Shown one piece after another: positions 61,724-64,000 of a stretch of DNA of 64,000 nucleotides. The position numbers and the translations under genes were made by a program. This DNA comes from Novipirellula aureliae (GTDB taxonomy: Bacteria; Planctomycetota; Planctomycetia; Pirellulales; Pirellulaceae), in the NCBI RefSeq assembly GCF_007860185.1, contig NZ_SJPY01000001.1:1-64000 (forward strand), given 5' to 3'. Below the pieces are notes generated by a model. It had not been told where the DNA came from and did not search any database. It worked only from the letters and a program-made list of their open reading frames with translations. Every line of letters begins with the position of its first letter. Within the stretch, counting starts at the first letter, position 1.

Positions 61724-62333
61724 CGTTGTCGCCCGCGAGTTGCGCAAACAATTCGCCGAGCAGCGACGGTTTGTTGTCAGCATGGTGTCAAGTCCAGGAT
61801 CAGGAAAAACGGAACTGTTGCAAAAGACACTCGAGCAAATTGGCCAGCGTTACAGAGTCGCAGCAGTCGTTGGCGACCTGGCGACTGACAATGACGCTGA
61901 CCGCTTAGCTCGCTCCGGTGCAATGGTTCGTCAAATCACCACAGGCACGCTTTGTCACTTGGAAGCGGAGATGGTCCGTGAAGCGATCAAGCCGTGGAAT
62001 GAACAGCCTCTGGATTTCTTGTTCATCGAAAACGTTGGCAACCTGGTTTGCCCATCCAGCTACGATTTGGGCGAGAGCCTACGTGTCGTTTTGTTCTCGG
62101 TAACGGAGGGAGAGGACAAACCGAGAAAGTATCCAACTATTTTTAACACAGCCGATGCCACCGTGATCACAAAAATCGATCTTGCGGATGCGGTTGAGTT
62201 CGACGAGGCCGCAGCCCGAGCGAGCGTTGAGCGTGTTCGTCCCGGAATGCCGATCCTTCAAGTATCAGCAAAGACGGATGAAGGCATGCTCGAGTGGATC
62301 GACTGGCTAGCGGAGCAACATCAAAAAATATAG
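61677..62333 (+). CDS. hypB: hydrogenase nickel incorporation GTPase HypB
   Basis: 218 residues. P-loop SSPGSGKTELL (Lys44), AVVGDLATDNDADR, GTLCHLEAEM (Cys93-His94) and ENVGNLVCP (Cys125) at the nickel/zinc dimer site, TKIDLAD for guanine. The N-terminal CxxCGC motif and the His-rich stretch found in some HypB proteins are absent. It loads nickel with HypA, driven by GTP hydrolysis. Last gene of the cluster; convergent with the next gene. Confidence 0.95.
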   Translation: MTRLVEVRTQILKQNDVVARELRKQFAEQRRFVVSMVSSPGSGKTELLQKTLEQIGQRYRVAAVVGDLATDNDADRLARSGAMVRQITTGTLCHLEAEMVREAIKPWNEQPLDFLFIENVGNLVCPSSYDLGESLRVVLFSVTEGEDKPRKYPTIFNTADATVITKIDLADAVEFDEAAARASVERVRPGMPILQVSAKTDEGMLEWIDWLAEQHQKI

Positions 62334-62339
62334 ACGCGT

Positions 62340-63323
62340 TCACTGTTCGGCTACGCGTGCCGACGGTTGCTGGGCAGCGTCCAAGGTAGCCAAACCCACA
62401 CTACCGAGGTGGTCATTGACAGCGGCTATTTGCATCGTCGAAAGCTGAGGTGACACAAGATTCCAGTAGGTGGGATCATTGACCATCAACATTGCCAACG
62501 ACCGAGGCGTATCTTCAACTTGTGGCCGTAGCATGCGAATGGTTTGTTGGACTCGCATCCGTTGTTCCGCATCGATATCAGACGACAACGATTCGTGAAG
62601 TGCAGCGATGACCGGCGTCCCCCACAACAACAATTGCTGTTGCGCATGCCGCCGTGTCGCCTGCCGTTTCGCAGACAACATTGCCACACATTCATCGATT
62701 GAAGAGCGATGCGGTAGAGTGCCCTTCATAGCGTGCGTCATACTCCAATGTCTCGTCTTGCTACTTAGGCTCGCTAACGATCGACCACCGAGGATGCGTT
62801 CGATCAATCCTCCATAGTGTATATCGAAGATCTCAGGATTTTGATAACGAACATGTAGTAGCGTCGTTCCTTGATAGCGGTCCATCATGCCACCTCGCTC
62901 GATCGTCCAGTAAACCAAGCCATATGGAGATTGTTCGAGTACACTTCGCTCTTCTGTTTTGCTTAAACTCGATTCCATTCGAACCGTTACCGCGTCAAGC
63001 ACGTCCAGCTTGAGCGTTTGACTTGGGCGTTTTGACACGTAATGGACTGACGGAAGTCCTCGCTCCGCAGAGACAACGATGCTCTCAAACGAGTGATCGG
63101 ACGCGATCGTTTCGGCACCGATGCGATGCCGTGGTGCATCGAGACGGAGACGTCCTTGGATCATTTGGAATCGTACCACACCCCCGTCTGAAAAAAGCTT
63201 ATCGACGTGGGGATCGCTTCGTGCCGTAGAAAGAGAATCAGCTTCGGGCGGTCCTTGAGCAAAAGACGCCACGCAGCGAATGGACAAATCGAGTACGACG
63301 GCAAGCATAACAGGCCACTTCAT
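62340..63323 (-). CDS. hypothetical secreted protein with HEAT-like C-terminal part
   Basis: 327 residues with a signal peptide (about 1-23, cleaved near SFAQG). The middle part is beta-rich (SIVVSAERGLPSVHYVSKRP). About residues 210-300 contain helices reminiscent of HEAT-like repeats (RRHAQQQLLLWGTPVIAALHESL), as in proteins that score positions of repetitive secreted domains. No enzyme motif. Single gene; stop 7 bp after the hypB stop on the other strand. Confidence 0.72.
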   Translation of the reverse strand: MKWPVMLAVVLDLSIRCVASFAQGPPEADSLSTARSDPHVDKLFSDGGVVRFQMIQGRLRLDAPRHRIGAETIASDHSFESIVVSAERGLPSVHYVSKRPSQTLKLDVLDAVTVRMESSLSKTEERSVLEQSPYGLVYWTIERGGMMDRYQGTTLLHVRYQNPEIFDIHYGGLIERILGGRSLASLSSKTRHWSMTHAMKGTLPHRSSIDECVAMLSAKRQATRRHAQQQLLLWGTPVIAALHESLSSDIDAEQRMRVQQTIRMLRPQVEDTPRSLAMLMVNDPTYWNLVSPQLSTMQIAAVNDHLGSVGLATLDAAQQPSARVAEQ

Positions 63324-63661
63324 CTTTTTTTCCTCTTACGAGAAAGCGATTGACGAGAGTGGACACGCGGGCCGAACCATGGTCGGGCGCGGCCCGACAA
63401 GTCCATACCTCCAAGTATCGACAAATTGTCGCACCTAGATAAAGGGCAATTTGCCGAGGGAATCGCTAAGGTGGCCTATTCGCCATTAGAACGCCCGTTT
63501 TCGTCGCCAGGAAATCCCTCGTTGGATTGGGACGACCAACGGAACTCGGGCATCCGAGGGCGAACGCGATCCGAGGGCCAACGCGATCCAAACACCAACC
63601 CGGTTTCTTATCGGGCCCGCGCCACAACAAAAGCAACTTGACGGAGACTACCTCCGCCGTC
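63324..63661. other. intergenic region
   Basis: 338 bp between two minus-strand genes. It has a 17-bp near-tandem duplication ATCCGAGGGCGAACGCG / ATCCGAGGGCCAACGCG (63551-63584) and a GGGCGCGGCCC hairpin core (63388-63399). Nothing else recognised. Confidence 0.5.
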
Positions 63662-64000
63662 CTACGTCCCGAACTTCAACTGGATTTTGGTTTTGGGCAA
63701 CTTCACTTGTAGCTCCCCAACCCCCTGCTTCGTGACTTGTGTTCTTGTGACAATCAAGTCTTGAAGATTCGTTAGCATCTGCAAGGATGGTAATCCTGCA
63801 TCGCTAATCGAGGTCGAGCCTAGATGTAAGAACGTCAATTGATGAAGCTTGCCCAGCGGTGGCAAACCAGCATCGCTGATCGATGTGTTGTCTAAGTTCA
63901 ACGACTCAAGTGCCACCAGTTGTCCGAGTGAATCGATGCCGACATCGGTGATAGGGACTCTCCACAGATTCAGTTTCTTAAGCTGCTTTAGTTTGGCCAA
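63662..64000 (-). CDS. leucine-rich-repeat protein, C-terminal part
   Basis: The visible 112 residues are all LRR units of about 24 residues: LKKLNLWRVPITDVGIDSLG, LESLNLDNTSISDAGLPPLG, LTFLHLGSTSISDAGLPSLQ and LQDLIVTRTQVTKQGV. The gene continues beyond the right edge of the window. The spacing fits the short bacterial LRR type that is common in planctomycetes. Protein-protein binding is the likely role. Confidence 0.8.
   Translation of the reverse strand: MAKLKQLKKLNLWRVPITDVGIDSLGQLVALESLNLDNTSISDAGLPPLGKLHQLTFLHLGSTSISDAGLPSLQMLTNLQDLIVTRTQVTKQGVGELQVKLPKTKIQLKFGT

Noticed and set aside
1-64000. tRNA, rRNA, replication origin, insertion sequence with transposase
   Set aside because: No cloverleaf, rRNA segment, DnaA-box cluster or transposase motif was noticed on either strand; short RNAs could still be missed by eye.

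Overview
The window looks like part of the chromosome of a marine or freshwater planctomycete, probably of the Pirellulaceae (Rhodopirellula-like). The evidence is a DUF1501/DUF1549-DUF1553/PPC gene trio, two prepilin-like DUF1559 proteins, moderate GC, many GTG/TTG starts, short operons with loose spacing, and intergenic spaces full of short palindromic and tandem repeats. No rRNA, tRNA, phage, transposase or CRISPR locus was recognised. Functions come from reading motifs by eye; no database search was run.

Layout. 1-9.6 kb: housekeeping and envelope genes (YcxB-like membrane protein, MBL hydrolase, YeeZ-like epimerase, an HtrA-like protease next to a catalytically dead paralogue, a long NfeD protease, a Fur-family regulator divergent from a MerC protein). 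9.8-16.7 kb: an export-like set of a GAF-GAF-HlyD adaptor, a second HlyD adaptor and a PqqD/M50/HlyD membrane metalloprotease, followed by DUF3467 and LURP-one proteins. 16.8-25 kb: a decayed glycosyltransferase region, a Uma2 nuclease-like gene, a large secreted GH2 glycosidase, an esterase and a C39-like membrane protein with a structured leader. 25-29.5 kb: lipoprotein, conserved hypothetical, SUI1/eIF1-like protein, PAP2 phosphatase and a divergent CinA. 30-36.2 kb: core genes tpiA, secG, yicC, gmk, rpoZ and coaC, then a CBS-type pyrophosphatase. 36.3-48 kb: hypothetical gene, PPC/DUF1501/DUF1549 operon, transglutaminase, prepilin-like operon, lgt and a methyltransferase.

49.5-62.3 kb holds what reads as a complete NAD(P)-linked bidirectional [NiFe] hydrogenase locus: hoxF-hoxU-hoxY-hoxH-hoxW followed by hypF-hypC-hypD-hypE, an SPFH/band-7 membrane protein, and hypA-hypB. 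HoxF/HoxU would be the flavin/NAD and electron-transfer module, HoxY/HoxH the hydrogenase module, HoxW the protease that trims HoxH, and the six Hyp proteins would build and insert the NiFe(CN)2CO centre. The gene order and the HoxF N-terminus resemble the soluble hydrogenase of Ralstonia. The window closes with a secreted HEAT-like hypothetical and the end of a leucine-rich-repeat gene.

The most unusual non-coding signals are: a 115-bp MITE-like element with 11-bp inverted ends (three copies); a family of palindromes placed just after stop codons; and repeated cases in which the last bases of a gene, or the bases directly after its stop, are tandemly multiplied (merC, an HlyD adaptor, GH2, rpoZ, DUF1559, hypC, secG).
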